Origin: Fictibacillus nanhaiensis
GTDB lineage: Bacteria > Bacillota > Bacilli > Bacillales > Fictibacillaceae
Length of the DNA: 58,338 bases
Direction: 5' to 3'
NCBI GenBank assembly: GCA_016401345.1
Contig: JAEACG010000011.1
Coordinates: 1 to 58,338 of the forward strand
A program made the position numbers and the translations under genes. Under the pieces are notes generated by a model, which did no database searches, had not been told where the DNA came from, and saw nothing but the letters and a program-made list of their open reading frames with translations. Shown here piece after piece: positions 47,441 through 58,338 of this stretch; within the stretch, counting starts at the first letter, position 1, and each line of letters begins with the position of its first letter.

Positions 47441-48325
47441 ATGAATGATTATTTAATAAAGGCCCTTGCGTATGATGGGCAGATCCGCGCTTATGCGATC
47501 TCTTCTACTGAGATGGTAAGTGAAGGACAGAGAAGACATGACACATGGCCGACAGCTTCGGCTGCTTTAGGAAGAGCGATGACTGCATCGACCATGATGG
47601 GTATGATGTTAAAGGGTGAGAACAACAGCATAACGGTGAAGGTTGAAGGCGGCGGCCCAATCGGAGTAATCATCGTAGACAGCAATACAAAAGGTGAGAC
47701 ACGTGGTTATGTTACGAATCCGCATACTCACTTTGAACTGAACAGCAAAGGAAAGCTGGATGTAGCAAGAGCGGTAGGAAAAGACGGATACTTATCAGTT
47801 CTAAAAGATATCGGAATGCGCGAAAAGTTCACAGGACAAGTGCCGATGGTTTCAGGTGAACTAGGAGAGGACTTCACGTATTACTTTGCTTCTTCAGAAC
47901 AAGTACCTTCTGCAGTAGGTGTTGGTGTTCTCGTGAATCCCGATAATTCGATAAAAGCATCTGGTGGTTTTATCGTACAAGTGATGCCGAACGCTTCGGA
48001 TGCAATCGTTGACTTGCTAGAAGAAAGAATCAACGCGATTCCTCCTATTTCTCGATTGATTGAAAAAGGAATGACACCAGAAGAAATCTTATTTGAGCTT
48101 TTAGGAGAAGATCAAGTCCAAATCCTTGAGAAATCTCCGGTACGTTTTCAGTGCACGTGCTCACATGAGCGCTTTGGACAGGCGATTGTAAGTCTGGGTG
48201 AACAAGAAATCTCAGATATTATAGAAGAAGATGGCCAAGCAGAAACGAACTGTCAATTCTGTAACGCCACATATATCTTTACAAAAGAAGAACTTCAAAC
48301 CTTGCTGGATCAAGCAAAAGCGTAA
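47441..48325 (+). CDS. hslO: redox-regulated chaperone Hsp33
   Basis: 294 residues. Hsp33 is a holdase switched on by oxidation of its zinc-bound cysteines. The CxC pair is C238/C240 and the CxxC pair C271/C274. The N-terminal domain has the [22 protein letters not shown] block. AAGGGTGAG precedes the ATG. In B. subtilis yacD (PrsA-like) comes between hslO and cysK; here cysK follows directly. Confidence 0.96.
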   Translation: MNDYLIKALAYDGQIRAYAISSTEMVSEGQRRHDTWPTASAALGRAMTASTMMGMMLKGENNSITVKVEGGGPIGVIIVDSNTKGETRGYVTNPHTHFELNSKGKLDVARAVGKDGYLSVLKDIGMREKFTGQVPMVSGELGEDFTYYFASSEQVPSAVGVGVLVNPDNSIKASGGFIVQVMPNASDAIVDLLEERINAIPPISRLIEKGMTPEEILFELLGEDQVQILEKSPVRFQCTCSHERFGQAIVSLGEQEISDIIEEDGQAETNCQFCNATYIFTKEELQTLLDQAKA

Positions 48326-48352
48326 ACCCGGACTTTTCTCCGGGTTTTGTTT
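48323..48352 (+). terminator. coaX-hslO terminator
   Basis: AAACCCGGA/TCCGGGTTT hairpin after the stop, followed by TGTTTTA. Confidence 0.85.
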
Positions 48353-48413
48353 TATACATGAAATAAAAATATCTGCGTACCATGGTAATAGACGATCTAC
48401 GTATGCAATAAAA

Positions 48414-48443
48414 TTGACAGAGTATTTCCAGGGTTGCTACAAT
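48414..48443 (+). promoter_or_regulatory. cysK promoter
   Basis: TTGACA (48414-48419), 18-base spacer, TACAAT (48438-48443), 40 bases before cysK. CymR control would be expected by analogy; I could not confirm an operator. Confidence 0.75.
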
Positions 48444-48482
48444 TAATCCAATAAAAATACTCGGTTTTAGGAGTGATGGCAA

Positions 48483-49409
48483 ATGGCAAGAGTGGCACAA
48501 TCGATTACAGATTTGATCGGTCAAACACCTGTAGTGAAATTGAATCGCATCACATCAGAGGATATGGCAGATGTTTATTTGAAGTTAGAGTTCATGAACC
48601 CGGGAAGCAGCGTAAAAGACCGTATCGCATTAGCAATGATTGATGAGGCAGAGAAAAGCGGAAATTTAAAAGCAGAAGATACGATCGTTGAACCTACTAG
48701 CGGTAACACAGGAATTGGTTTAGCGATGGTTGCTGCAGCAAAAGGATACAAAACAGTTCTTGTCATGCCTGAAACGATGAGTTTAGAAAGAAGAAACCTT
48801 TTGAGAGCTTATGGTGCAGAGCTTGTCCTAACACCGGGACCTGAGGGTATGGGTGGAGCGATTAGAAAAGCAGAAGAATTAGCGAAAGAAAAAGGCTACT
48901 TCATGCCACAGCAGTTTAAGAATGAAGCGAACCCTGCTATTCATCGAAACACGACAGGTCAAGAGATCGTCTCACAATTCCCAGATGGACTTGATGCGTT
49001 CGTTTCTGGAATCGGCACGGGTGGAACAATCACAGGTGCAGGTCAGGTTTTAAAAGAGAAATACCCAGACATCAAGATCTATGCGGTTGAACCGACGGAT
49101 TCTCCCGTGTTGTCTGGCGGAAAGCCAGGTCCGCACAAGATTCAAGGAATCGGTGCAGGTTTTGTGCCGGATATCTTAAAAACAGACATCTATGATGAAG
49201 TGTTAACCATCTCAAACGATGAAGCCTTCGAATGGGCGAGAAAAGCAGCTCGTGAAGAAGGGCTTTTGGGTGGCATCTCTTCAGGTGCAGCCATATCGGC
49301 AGCGTTAAAAGTTGCGAAAAAGCTTGGTAAAGGCAAAAAGGTATTAGCCATCATCCCAAGTAACGGAGAACGTTATTTAAGTACGCCGCTATACCAATTT
49401 GAAGACTAA
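48483..49409 (+). CDS. cysK: cysteine synthase A
   Basis: 308 residues. It makes cysteine from O-acetylserine and sulfide; the PLP lysine is K45 in SSVKDRIAL, the substrate loop is SGNTGIG, and the phosphate-binding [10 protein letters not shown] is present. It can also act as a regulator with CymR in B. subtilis. The ATG is at the end of GAGTGATGGCAAATG, with AGGAGTGATGG as the SD. Confidence 0.97.
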   Translation: MARVAQSITDLIGQTPVVKLNRITSEDMADVYLKLEFMNPGSSVKDRIALAMIDEAEKSGNLKAEDTIVEPTSGNTGIGLAMVAAAKGYKTVLVMPETMSLERRNLLRAYGAELVLTPGPEGMGGAIRKAEELAKEKGYFMPQQFKNEANPAIHRNTTGQEIVSQFPDGLDAFVSGIGTGGTITGAGQVLKEKYPDIKIYAVEPTDSPVLSGGKPGPHKIQGIGAGFVPDILKTDIYDEVLTISNDEAFEWARKAAREEGLLGGISSGAAISAALKVAKKLGKGKKVLAIIPSNGERYLSTPLYQFED

Positions 49410-49419
49410 TTCTTTAAGT

Positions 49420-49447
49420 GAGCCTCCCTTTTTGGGGGGCTTTTTTA
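49420..49447 (+). terminator. cysK terminator
   Basis: AGCCTCCC/GGGGGGCT, loop TTTTT, T-run. Confidence 0.9.
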
Positions 49448-49492
49448 TTATGTGTGGGGTATATGAGTGGTTGAAGGTAGTCGAATATTGTC

Positions 49493-49597
49493 AACTCGCC
49501 GATATATGTTCAAAACTCGCCGGATTAATGGGGAAACTCGCTGAATTAACACCAAAATTTCTTGAATTGTGGCTAAGATTTTTTGAATTAGCGGCTA
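49493..49597. repeat. phased 21-bp array C (five units)
   Basis: Units start at 49493, 49514, 49535, 49556 and 49577, exactly 21 bp apart. The first three begin AACTCGCC/AACTCGCT; the last two drift to AATTTCTTGAATT and GATTTTTTGAATT. The same two forms occur in array D at 20.3 kb. It begins 46 bp after the cysK terminator. Confidence 0.88.
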
Positions 49598-49882
49598 GTA
49601 TACCCCGACCTGTATAGACTTGAAACAATCATATCTTTCAAAAAGCACATTAATTTTGTGTTATCAGTCCGCAAACTCATACTTTTGATATCTTTCACTC
49701 ATTAATAGACCTTTTTTCTAAAACAATTCACATTTTTTTCCTTACTATACATGGTCATCATTCTTAAAGACATTCGAAGTGGAGATAATACCCATGTAAA
49801 TGCAGGAAATTGGGAGAAAGGTGTGCCAAAGTGAAACACCTCATGTACAATGTAAGCAGAAGATTTTTGGGAGAGTGACCGT
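49598..49882. other. spacer upstream of pabB
   Basis: AT-rich with no supported gene. TATACA (49746) and TACAAT (49845) could be -10 elements for the folate operon, but neither has a convincing -35. Confidence 0.4.
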
Positions 49883-51313
49883 ATGGGGATGAACAAAAAA
49901 TGGCATGTCATGCATTCATGTATACCTCTATCTAAAGAAGAGTGGTTTTACAAATATAAATCATTAGCGGCAACTGAACCTCGCCACGTTTTGCTGGAGA
50001 GCGGGAGAACAGGAAAGTATAGCATCATCGGACTTTCTCCGTTTGCCGAAGTCACTGGAAAACAAGAAGTATTAACAATAAAAACAGATGTAGGCTCGAC
50101 TGTTTTACAAGGCCCTATATATGAGCAGTTTCAGAACTGGTTCAAAGATTTTGATGTGGAGCGAGTTGAAGGGTTGCCCGACTTTACTGGAGGAGCAATC
50201 GGTTACTTAAGTTATGACCTGACGCGCGAGTTTGAAAAACTGCCCGTTACATCAGAAGATGATCTAGGTCTTCCGGATTTATACTTCCTGCTGTTTAGAG
50301 ATGTGTTCGTTTATGAACATGAATCGAGTATGTTATGGATTGTAACTTTAACTGAGAACAAGGATGATTCTTACAGCATAGACAAGCTTCGTGCATATAG
50401 AGAAATGTGGGAAACCCCGTTATCTGCAGCTTCAGACAGAAATGAAGACATTCAGAACTATTCAATTGAAGATTTTAAACACGTTTCAATGACAGAAGAT
50501 GTTTTTGTAGATGCGGTTAAAAAGATTCAAAGATATATTTCTGATGGCGATGTGTTCCAAGTGAACCTTTCTGTTCGTCAGTCAAAGGCGCTACGAACAA
50601 CGCCTATAAACATTTATGAAGAATTGAGAAGAATCAATCCTTCTCCATATATGAGTTACTTAGAAACACCAGATTTTCAGCTTGTTAGTGCTTCACCTGA
50701 ACTTTTAGTAAAGAAAAAAGGTGATCACATCAGCACCCGTCCGATCGCCGGAACACGACCACGCGGTAGAACAGAAGAAGAGGATATCGAGCTTGCAAAT
50801 ACGCTGATCCAAAATGAAAAAGAACGAGCTGAACATGTGATGCTCGTCGATCTTGAACGAAACGATCTTGGTAAAGTTTCGGTATATGGAAGTGTGAATG
50901 TAGATGAGTTCATGGTGATCGAAAGGTATTCACACGTGATGCATATTGTCTCGAATGTAGTGGGCACATTACGGCCAGAATTTGATGCGTTTGATTGCAT
51001 CAAAGCGACATTCCCAGGTGGTACGATCACGGGCGCTCCAAAAGTGAGAACGATGGAGATCATCGAAGAGTTAGAACCCGTGCGAAGAGGTGTATACACT
51101 GGAAGTATCGGATGGATTGGTTTTAACGGCGATACGGAAATGAATATCGCAATTCGGACGATGGTATGTCAAAATGAAACTGCACACGTTCAAGCGGGTG
51201 CGGGTATCGTTATTGACTCCATACCTGAAAGTGAGTACAAGGAAAGTCTAAAAAAAGCAGAGGCGCTGTGGCGTGCCAAAGAGCAGAGTGAGCTCGGGTC
51301 AATTTTGGTATAA
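49883..51313 (+). CDS. pabB: aminodeoxychorismate synthase component I
   Basis: 476 residues, chorismate-binding enzyme. It aminates chorismate using ammonia from PabA, for folate. The C-terminal chorismate domain has FQVNLSVRQ, RPIAGTRPRGRT, HVMLVDLERNDLGKV and PGGTITGAPK; the N-terminal LLESGRTGKYSIIGLSP is also typical. PIAGT rather than a Trp-inhibited LLES-type anthranilate synthase pocket and the adjacent pabC/fol genes favour PabB over TrpE. ATG 49883 follows GGGAGAG by 7 bases. Confidence 0.94.
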   Translation: MGMNKKWHVMHSCIPLSKEEWFYKYKSLAATEPRHVLLESGRTGKYSIIGLSPFAEVTGKQEVLTIKTDVGSTVLQGPIYEQFQNWFKDFDVERVEGLPDFTGGAIGYLSYDLTREFEKLPVTSEDDLGLPDLYFLLFRDVFVYEHESSMLWIVTLTENKDDSYSIDKLRAYREMWETPLSAASDRNEDIQNYSIEDFKHVSMTEDVFVDAVKKIQRYISDGDVFQVNLSVRQSKALRTTPINIYEELRRINPSPYMSYLETPDFQLVSASPELLVKKKGDHISTRPIAGTRPRGRTEEEDIELANTLIQNEKERAEHVMLVDLERNDLGKVSVYGSVNVDEFMVIERYSHVMHIVSNVVGTLRPEFDAFDCIKATFPGGTITGAPKVRTMEIIEELEPVRRGVYTGSIGWIGFNGDTEMNIAIRTMVCQNETAHVQAGAGIVIDSIPESEYKESLKKAEALWRAKEQSELGSILV

Positions 51314-51341
51314 GACAGCACATGAGAGGAGATGAGACGAG

Positions 51342-51938
51342 ATGATTTTAATGATTGATAACTACGATTCTTTTACGTACAACCTCGTTCAGTATTTAGG
51401 TGAGATGGGTGAGGAATTAGTCGTAAAACGTAACGATGAGATAACAATTCAGGAGATCGAGCAATTGAATCCGGATTTCTTAATGATTTCTCCGGGACCA
51501 TGTTCTCCGAATGAAGCAGGTATCTCCCTAGAAGCGATCTCCCATTTTGCAGGGAAGATTCCCATTTTCGGAGTTTGCTTAGGTCATCAGTCGATCGCGC
51601 AAGTATTCGGCGGAGATGTGGTGCGTGCAGAGCGATTAATGCACGGTAAGGTGTCCCCTGTCCTTCATGACGGGAAGACGGTATATAACGGACTCGCGCA
51701 AGAGTTCCCAGCAACACGCTATCATTCATTGATCGTAAAAAGAGAAACACTTCCTGATTGCTTTGAGATTTCTTCTTGGACAAGTGAAGGAGAAATCATG
51801 GGGATTCGCCATAAAGAGCTTCCAATCGAAGGCGTTCAATATCATCCGGAGTCCATCCTAACGGAAGACGGAAAGAAATTGCTTAGAAATTTTATTGATT
51901 ACTATAAAGGCAAGGAAGTTTCATGTACATCTATTTAA
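51342..51938 (+). CDS. pabA: glutamine amidotransferase, aminodeoxychorismate/anthranilate synthase component II
   Basis: 198 residues, class I glutamine amidotransferase. The catalytic C79 is in GVCLGHQ and the His-Glu in GVQYHPES. It feeds ammonia to PabB; in B. subtilis the same protein also serves TrpE. AGAGGAGATGAG lies upstream. It overlaps pabC by 16 bases. Confidence 0.96.
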   Translation: MILMIDNYDSFTYNLVQYLGEMGEELVVKRNDEITIQEIEQLNPDFLMISPGPCSPNEAGISLEAISHFAGKIPIFGVCLGHQSIAQVFGGDVVRAERLMHGKVSPVLHDGKTVYNGLAQEFPATRYHSLIVKRETLPDCFEISSWTSEGEIMGIRHKELPIEGVQYHPESILTEDGKKLLRNFIDYYKGKEVSCTSI

Positions 51939-52771
51939 ACGGAGTAGTGGTTTCCAAAGATGATGCTATGATCTCACCGTATGATCATGGCTTCATGTAT
52001 GGCTTAGGGGCGTTTGAAACATTCAGAACCTATGATGGTTTTCCTTTTTTAATCGACGAACACTTGAACCGGCTGCGTGAAGCGTTGAACGAATTAAATA
52101 TTGATCTTGTTATAGATTCAGACACTGTTATTGAGATGGTGAGTACGCTTCTAGCTAAAAATAAGATGGATGACGCTTATTTTAGACTGAACGTATCAGC
52201 GGGCGTCGGTGATATCGGATTGCAGACGGAGCCATATATGAAACCTGTTGTTATTCTATATACAAAGCCTCTCATGAAAACTAGTGCAGTAGCCGAAAAA
52301 GAGTTGGTTCAACTCAAGACGAAACGGAATACGCCAGAAGGTGAAAAGCGGCTGAAGTCTCATCATTATTTAAACAGTATCTTGGGCAAAAGAGAGCTTT
52401 CTAACATGAATCAAGAAGGCATTTTCCTGACTCGAGAAGGCTATATCAGTGAAGGGACAGTTTCGAACCTTTTTTGGTACAAAGATAACATGCTCTTTAC
52501 TCCTCACGCGTCCAATGGGATTTTAGAGGGGATTACAAGAAAATGGGTCATGCACGCATCTAAACTGTTGAACATTCCTCTAGAAACGGGGAATTATAAT
52601 ATAGAGACCTTAACGGAAGCTGATGAAGTATTCCTGACGAACTCGATACAAGAGCTCGTTCCGGTCAGTCATTTTCAAGATACAACGTTCTCTGGAGCTG
52701 AAGGTGAAATGTATCAGAAGTTTAGGGAACTCTACATGAAACATACGAAGAAACAATATAGAAGTATTTGA
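51923..52771 (+). CDS. pabC: 4-amino-4-deoxychorismate lyase
   Basis: 282 residues, fold-type IV PLP enzyme. It splits aminodeoxychorismate to p-aminobenzoate and pyruvate. [22 protein letters not shown] near the start, the PLP lysine at about K145 in [11 protein letters not shown], and EGTVSNLFW are diagnostic. It begins inside the end of pabA, so translation is coupled. Confidence 0.94.
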   Translation: MYIYLNGVVVSKDDAMISPYDHGFMYGLGAFETFRTYDGFPFLIDEHLNRLREALNELNIDLVIDSDTVIEMVSTLLAKNKMDDAYFRLNVSAGVGDIGLQTEPYMKPVVILYTKPLMKTSAVAEKELVQLKTKRNTPEGEKRLKSHHYLNSILGKRELSNMNQEGIFLTREGYISEGTVSNLFWYKDNMLFTPHASNGILEGITRKWVMHASKLLNIPLETGNYNIETLTEADEVFLTNSIQELVPVSHFQDTTFSGAEGEMYQKFRELYMKHTKKQYRSI

Positions 52772-52796
52772 TGTTTTTTGAAAGGATAGATCCTCC

Positions 52797-53651
52797 ATGC
52801 ACGAAATGATGCTAAAGCAGCAAAAACTGAACTGCGGTGAGTACGTACTTGATTTTTCAAAAAAAACATATGTGATGGGTATTCTTAATGTAACTCCGGA
52901 TTCGTTTTCAGATGGCGGGCATCACAACCGAATCGAACAGGCAATCCAGCACGCGAAGCAGATGGTGAAAGACGGCGCTGATATGATTGATATCGGTGGA
53001 GAATCTACTCGGCCGGGTGCAGATAAAGTTCCGCTCGAACAAGAGTTGGAACGTGTGATTCCTGTGATAGAAGCATTAAGAAAAGAAGTGAACGTTCCGT
53101 TGTCGATTGATACGTATAAAGCAGAAACTGCCTATCAAGCGATAAAAGCAGGTGCTCATATCATCAACGATGTGTGGGGAGCCAAATTTGATCCGGATAT
53201 GCCAGGTGTGATGGCCGAGACGAATGTTCCAGTCATCCTCATGCATAATCGTTTTGATACGAACTACCAAGAATTCATGCCGGATGTAATTGCAGATTTA
53301 GAGCATAGTATTGCGATTACGGTTAAGGCAGGCGTTAATCCTGACAATATCATCCTAGATCCAGGTGTTGGTTTTGTGAAAACGTTCGAACAAAACCTTG
53401 AAACGATCAGAAGACTGAATGAAATTGTTCAGATGGGCTATCCTGTTTTATTAGGAACTTCACGTAAATCGATGATCGGCAAGGCCCTTGATCTGCCAGT
53501 GGAAGAGCGCGTGGAAGGAACAGGTGCGACAGTTTGCCTCGGTATTGAACGCGGTTGTTCGATCGTTCGTGTTCATGATGTAAAAGAAATGAGCAGAATG
53601 ACAAAGATGATGGACATCATGCTCAAAAAAGGAGCGGTGTCTCATGGATAA
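52797..53651 (+). CDS. folP: dihydropteroate synthase
   Basis: 284 residues, TIM barrel. It joins p-aminobenzoate to hydroxymethyl-dihydropterin diphosphate and is the sulfonamide target. VMGILNVTPDSFSDGG and MIDIGGESTRPGA are the two family signatures; ILDPGVGFVKT, GTSRKSMIG and RVHDV follow. GAAAGGA precedes ATG 52797. It overlaps folB by 8 bases. Confidence 0.97.
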   Translation: MHEMMLKQQKLNCGEYVLDFSKKTYVMGILNVTPDSFSDGGHHNRIEQAIQHAKQMVKDGADMIDIGGESTRPGADKVPLEQELERVIPVIEALRKEVNVPLSIDTYKAETAYQAIKAGAHIINDVWGAKFDPDMPGVMAETNVPVILMHNRFDTNYQEFMPDVIADLEHSIAITVKAGVNPDNIILDPGVGFVKTFEQNLETIRRLNEIVQMGYPVLLGTSRKSMIGKALDLPVEERVEGTGATVCLGIERGCSIVRVHDVKEMSRMTKMMDIMLKKGAVSHG

Positions 53652-54006
53652 AATGTATGTGAACGGTATGAAGTTTTATGGCTATCACGGTGTGTTTAAG
53701 GAAGAGCAAAAGCTTGGACAGCGTTTTAATGTGGACGTAGTATTATCAATGGACCTTTCCCAAGCGGGACTGTCCGATGAACTAGACAATACAGTCAACT
53801 ATGGAGAAGTGTACGAAGCTGTTAAAGAAATGGTAGAAGGTGAGCCGGTCAAGCTTTTAGAAACATTGGCTGAAGCGATCTCTGCTTCTATACTTGGAAA
53901 GTTTACTATGGTTGACGAAGTGATGGTCAGAGTGATCAAACCAGATCCTCCGATCCCTGGGCATTATGAATCGGTAGCCGTTGAGATCACAAGGGGACGT
54001 GTATAG
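53644..54006 (+). CDS. folB: dihydroneopterin aldolase
   Basis: 120 residues, T-fold enzyme that releases glycolaldehyde from dihydroneopterin. GMKFYGYHGVFKEEQKLGQRF and VNYGEVYEAV, then LLETLAEAI and RVIKPDPPIPGHYESVAVEITR match. It overlaps folP and directly abuts folK. Confidence 0.96.
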   Translation: MDKMYVNGMKFYGYHGVFKEEQKLGQRFNVDVVLSMDLSQAGLSDELDNTVNYGEVYEAVKEMVEGEPVKLLETLAEAISASILGKFTMVDEVMVRVIKPDPPIPGHYESVAVEITRGRV

Positions 54007-54540
54007 ATGGTCGGTAACAACATTGCTTATCTATCTGTCGGTTCCAATATGGGAGATAGAGAAGGGTTGCTGAAACAAGCCATTTCTCTATTAGAAGAGC
54101 TTGCCGACATAAGTATTGAATCTGTTTCTTCGATCTACGAGACAGATCCAGTAGGTGTGACTGATCAGCCATTATTCTTAAATTTAGCATTAAAACTCAA
54201 AACCTCCCTTTCTCCACAGGCGCTTTTGAGTAAACTGCAAGACGTAGAGACGAAACTAGACCGGAAAAGGGTTCAAAAATGGGGACCGCGAACAATAGAC
54301 CTTGACATTTTATTGTATAATAGTGTAAGTATACAGACGGAAGAGTTAACCATTCCGCATCCACGTATGCTTGAAAGGGCGTTTGTTCTCATACCTCTAA
54401 GTGAAATTGCTCCAGATGATATTTACCCGGAGAATTCAATTTCGTTACATCAAGTCCTTTGCGAACAAAGAGATAAAGAAGGTGTACGCATATGGAAGAA
54501 GACCGACTGGGAAGACGCATCCGTGCGTTCAGAAAGTTAA
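54007..54540 (+). CDS. folK: hydroxymethyl-dihydropterin pyrophosphokinase
   Basis: 177 residues. It transfers diphosphate from ATP to hydroxymethyl-dihydropterin. AYLSVGSNMGDREG at 8-21, ETDPVGVTDQPLFLN, the KWGPRTIDLDILLY signature and the PHPRMLERAFVLIPL segment are clear. It starts right after the folB stop and overlaps yazB by 49 bases. Confidence 0.96.
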   Translation: MVGNNIAYLSVGSNMGDREGLLKQAISLLEELADISIESVSSIYETDPVGVTDQPLFLNLALKLKTSLSPQALLSKLQDVETKLDRKRVQKWGPRTIDLDILLYNSVSIQTEELTIPHPRMLERAFVLIPLSEIAPDDIYPENSISLHQVLCEQRDKEGVRIWKKTDWEDASVRSES

Positions 54541-54689
54541 AAGGTTATACCCAAGAACAGCTTGCTAAAGACATCGGAATCTCAGTTTCGGTTCTTGGTG
54601 AGGTGGAAAGGGGCAGCCGAAAGCCTAAAGGAGATCTGCTTAAAAGAATAGCAGATCAATTCAGCATTAACGTAGAAGAATTACAATAA
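54492..54689 (+). CDS. yazB: small HTH regulator YazB (XRE family)
   Basis: 65 residues consisting of one helix-turn-helix domain: RRIRAFRKLKGYTQEQLAKDIGISVSVLGEVERGSRKPKGDLLKRIADQF. Target unknown. It begins inside folK and is followed by dusB, as in B. subtilis, so it is made with the folate genes; whether it regulates them is not known. No strong SD is visible, only GAAGGTG at 54478. Confidence 0.9.
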   Translation: MEEDRLGRRIRAFRKLKGYTQEQLAKDIGISVSVLGEVERGSRKPKGDLLKRIADQFSINVEELQ

Positions 54690-54735
54690 GTAATCGATAT
54701 ATAAAGACAGTAAAAGGAACGAGGTGATCGTTAAC

Positions 54736-55722
54736 TTGAAAATCGGAGATATTACTTTGAAGAATCCAGTAGTTTTAGCACCGATGGCTGGTGTGTGTAA
54801 TCCTGCTTTCCGTTTGATCGCAAAAGAGTTCGGTGCCGGGCTCGTTTGCGCAGAAATGGTAAGTGACAAAGGGATTCTCCATGAGAACGAAAGATCTTTA
54901 AAGATGCTTTATGTAGATGAACGTGAAAAACCACTTAGCCTGCAGATCTTTGGAGGAGAACGTGAATCTTTAGTTGCTGCGGCTAAATACGTAGATAAAA
55001 ATACGAACGCAGACATTATAGATATCAATATGGGATGCCCGGTTCCGAAAATCACAAAATGTGATGCGGGAGCAAAGTGGCTGCTGGACCCAGACAAGAT
55101 TTATGAGATGGTAGCGGCTACGGTTGATGCTGTTCAAAAACCGGTAACTGTTAAAATGCGTATCGGTTGGGATGAAGATCATATCTATGCTGTTAAAAAT
55201 GCTCAAGCAGTTGAACGTGCCGGAGGAGCCGCTGTTGCTGTACATGGCCGTACGCGTGTTCAGATGTATGAAGGAGTAGCGGATTGGGACATCATCGGTG
55301 AAGTGAAGAAGAATGTATCTATTCCGGTTATCGGTAATGGTGATATCTCTTCCCCTCAAGAAGCGAAAGACCGCATGGATCAATATGGAGTAGACGGAGT
55401 TATGATCGGAAGAGCTGCACTTGGTAACCCGTGGATGCTTTATCGCACCGTTCAATATTTAGAGAACGGAATCATCGCACCTGAACCTACTGCTCGTGAA
55501 AAGATGAACATCTGCATGCTTCATATGGATCGTTTAATCGACCTTAAAGGTGAAGATGTTGCTGCGAGAGAGATGAGAAAGCATGCCGCTTGGTATCTTA
55601 AAGGCTTGCCTCAAACGGGTTCTGTTCGAAATGAGATCAACCAGATGACTACTCGTGAAGAAATGAGTAAACTATTGTTTGGTTATGTAGATCAATTAGA
55701 AGAAATACAAAAAATCAGCTAA
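54736..55722 (+). CDS. dusB: tRNA-dihydrouridine synthase
   Basis: 328 residues, FMN TIM-barrel enzyme that reduces uridines in tRNA D loops. VVLAPMAGVCNPAFR, LSLQIFGGE, DINMGCPVPKITK with the catalytic C101, VKMRIGWD, VHGRTRVQMYEG and GRAALGNPW are diagnostic. The start is TTG 54736, 7 bases after GAGGTGATC, a near-perfect anti-SD complement that contains the alternative GTG 54724. Confidence 0.95.
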   Translation: MKIGDITLKNPVVLAPMAGVCNPAFRLIAKEFGAGLVCAEMVSDKGILHENERSLKMLYVDEREKPLSLQIFGGERESLVAAAKYVDKNTNADIIDINMGCPVPKITKCDAGAKWLLDPDKIYEMVAATVDAVQKPVTVKMRIGWDEDHIYAVKNAQAVERAGGAAVAVHGRTRVQMYEGVADWDIIGEVKKNVSIPVIGNGDISSPQEAKDRMDQYGVDGVMIGRAALGNPWMLYRTVQYLENGIIAPEPTAREKMNICMLHMDRLIDLKGEDVAAREMRKHAAWYLKGLPQTGSVRNEINQMTTREEMSKLLFGYVDQLEEIQKIS

Positions 55723-55734
55723 CACTAGCAACAT

Positions 55735-55770
55735 ACAGCCAGATCATCAGATGACTGGCTGTTGTTTGCT
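55735..55770 (+). terminator. probable terminator after dusB
   Basis: ACAGCCAG/CTGGCTGT with a 12-base loop; tail TGTTTGCTT is a weak T-run. Confidence 0.55.
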
Positions 55771-55827
55771 TAAATACAACAGATTCAGCATACGGTGTTT
55801 TTTATTATAATGGAGGAGGAATAGCTT

Positions 55828-57752
<1,925 letters not shown>

Positions 57753-57757
57753 TTAAG

Positions 57758-57794
57758 ATCAAAAAGCCAGCACTGTGCTGGCTTTTTGATTTTA
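57758..57794 (+). terminator. lysS terminator
   Basis: Long perfect stem ATCAAAAAGCCAGCA/TGCTGGCTTTTTGAT, ending the dusB-lysS transcription before the rRNA promoters. Confidence 0.93.
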
Positions 57795-57967
57795 TGAGGA
57801 AGTAAGAATAGGAATTCGGAAAACGAGTATCATAATTAAGGTGTGATTCAAGGGTTATCATCTTACTATATCTTGTATTAAAAAGTGATTTGAGCGCTGT
57901 ATCTTGTACATGCTGTAAACTCTTGAAAAACAGCTAAATAAAAGTTATCTTTTTTTCGGTAAAACTA

Positions 57968-57996
57968 TTGTACAAGAGCGAAAATGATGGTATATT
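57968..57996 (+). promoter_or_regulatory. rRNA operon promoter P1
   Basis: TTGTAC (57968-57973), 17-base spacer, TATATT (57991-57996), about 230 bp before 16S. Confidence 0.65.
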
Positions 57997-58069
57997 ATTC
58001 TTCGTCGCAAGGAATACTGACATGTTGATGAGCTTCACATAAACGATTAAAAGTTTTTGAAAAAAGCTG

Positions 58070-58099
58070 TTGACAACGAGGGTTGCGACATGTTAACCT
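58070..58099 (+). promoter_or_regulatory. rRNA operon promoter P2
   Basis: TTGACA (58070-58075), 18-base spacer, TAACCT (58094-58099) then AATAAAG, the layout of Bacillus rrn P2 promoters; the -10 is weaker than usual. Confidence 0.65.
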
Positions 58100-58143
58100 A
58101 ATAAAGTCGCCAAAACGAGCGGCTAACAAAAACGAAACACACA

Positions 58144-58195
58144 GTTCTTTGAAAACTGAACAAAAGAAATAGGTAAGGAATTAAGAATTAATTCC
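58144..58195 (+). promoter_or_regulatory. rRNA leader: boxA-like element and hairpin
   Basis: GTTCTTTGAAAACTG (58144-58158) is the conserved boxA-type antitermination element of Bacillus rRNA leaders. A perfect 8-bp hairpin GGAATTAA/TTAATTCC (58177-58184, 58188-58195) follows. Confidence 0.75.
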
Positions 58196-58227
58196 GTCAG
58201 TTTTAAAACTAGAGCAAGACAAACACT

Positions 58228-58338
<111 letters not shown>

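Noticed and set aside
55784-55811. sigma-A promoter of the Gre-like gene
   Set aside because: TATAAT at 55806-55811 touches the SD, so transcription would start within it; a sigma-E-like CATACGGT at 55789 lacks a -35. Neither is supported.

Overview
The window is a run of housekeeping and sporulation genes from an endospore-forming Firmicute of the family Bacillaceae. It lies between two rRNA operons: a 5S gene closes one operon at the left edge and a 16S gene opens the next at the right edge. Gene order follows the Bacillus subtilis interval from csfB to lysS almost gene for gene, and nearly everything is on the + strand (abrB is the exception). The 16S fragment looks Fictibacillus-like to me, but I hold that only loosely.

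Layout. 1-1,300: 5S rRNA, a long gene-poor spacer, then csfB behind a good sigma-F promoter. 1.4-8.7 kb: Orn/Lys/Arg decarboxylase, tmk, darA, yaaR, holB, ricT, yabA, trmN6, a GIY-YIG protein and rsmI. 9.0-17 kb: divergent abrB and metS, then tatD, yabE, rnmV, rsmA, yabG. 17.2-25.6 kb: veg, sspF, ispE, purR, ridA, spoVG (sigma-H promoter), glmU, prs, ctc (sigma-B promoter), pth, fin. 25.9-36.3 kb: mfd, spoVT, a SpoVB/YabM flippase, yabN/mazG, an HU gene, rqcP, yabP, yabQ, divIC, yabR. 36.9-49.4 kb: tRNA-Met, spoIIE, yabS, yabT, tilS, hpt, ftsH, coaX, hslO, cysK. 49.9-57.8 kb: the folate operon pabB-pabA-pabC-folP-folB-folK, then yazB, dusB, a short Gre-like gene and lysS, followed by the promoters and leader of the next rRNA operon.

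How the genes work together. Replication and repair (tmk, holB, yabA, mfd, rnmV), rRNA/tRNA modification and charging (metS, lysS, rsmA, rsmI, tilS, dusB, trmN6, pth, rqcP), PRPP, purine and folate metabolism (prs, purR, hpt, pab/fol) and sporulation control (abrB, spoVG, ricT, csfB, fin, spoIIE, spoVT, yabG, yabP/Q, sspF) are interleaved. Promoter sequences fit sigma-A, sigma-B, sigma-E, sigma-F, sigma-G, sigma-H and Spo0A control in the places expected from B. subtilis.

The unexplained content is in the spacers. Five intergenic regions each carry 4-5 tandem copies of a degenerate unit repeated every 21 bp (two turns of B-DNA). Unit sequences differ between regions, but each array follows a gene's terminator (or the 5S terminator). 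A second family, about 130 bp with GTTGATT/AATCAAC ends, occurs in eight copies plus one internal-deletion remnant, and one copy has a different repeat inserted in it. The two families never share a spacer here. Other points of note are a Gre-factor paralogue lacking the catalytic coiled-coil tip, tandem veg promoters, hairpins that cover the sspF and yabP ribosome binding sites, and a probable short transcript between abrB and metS.
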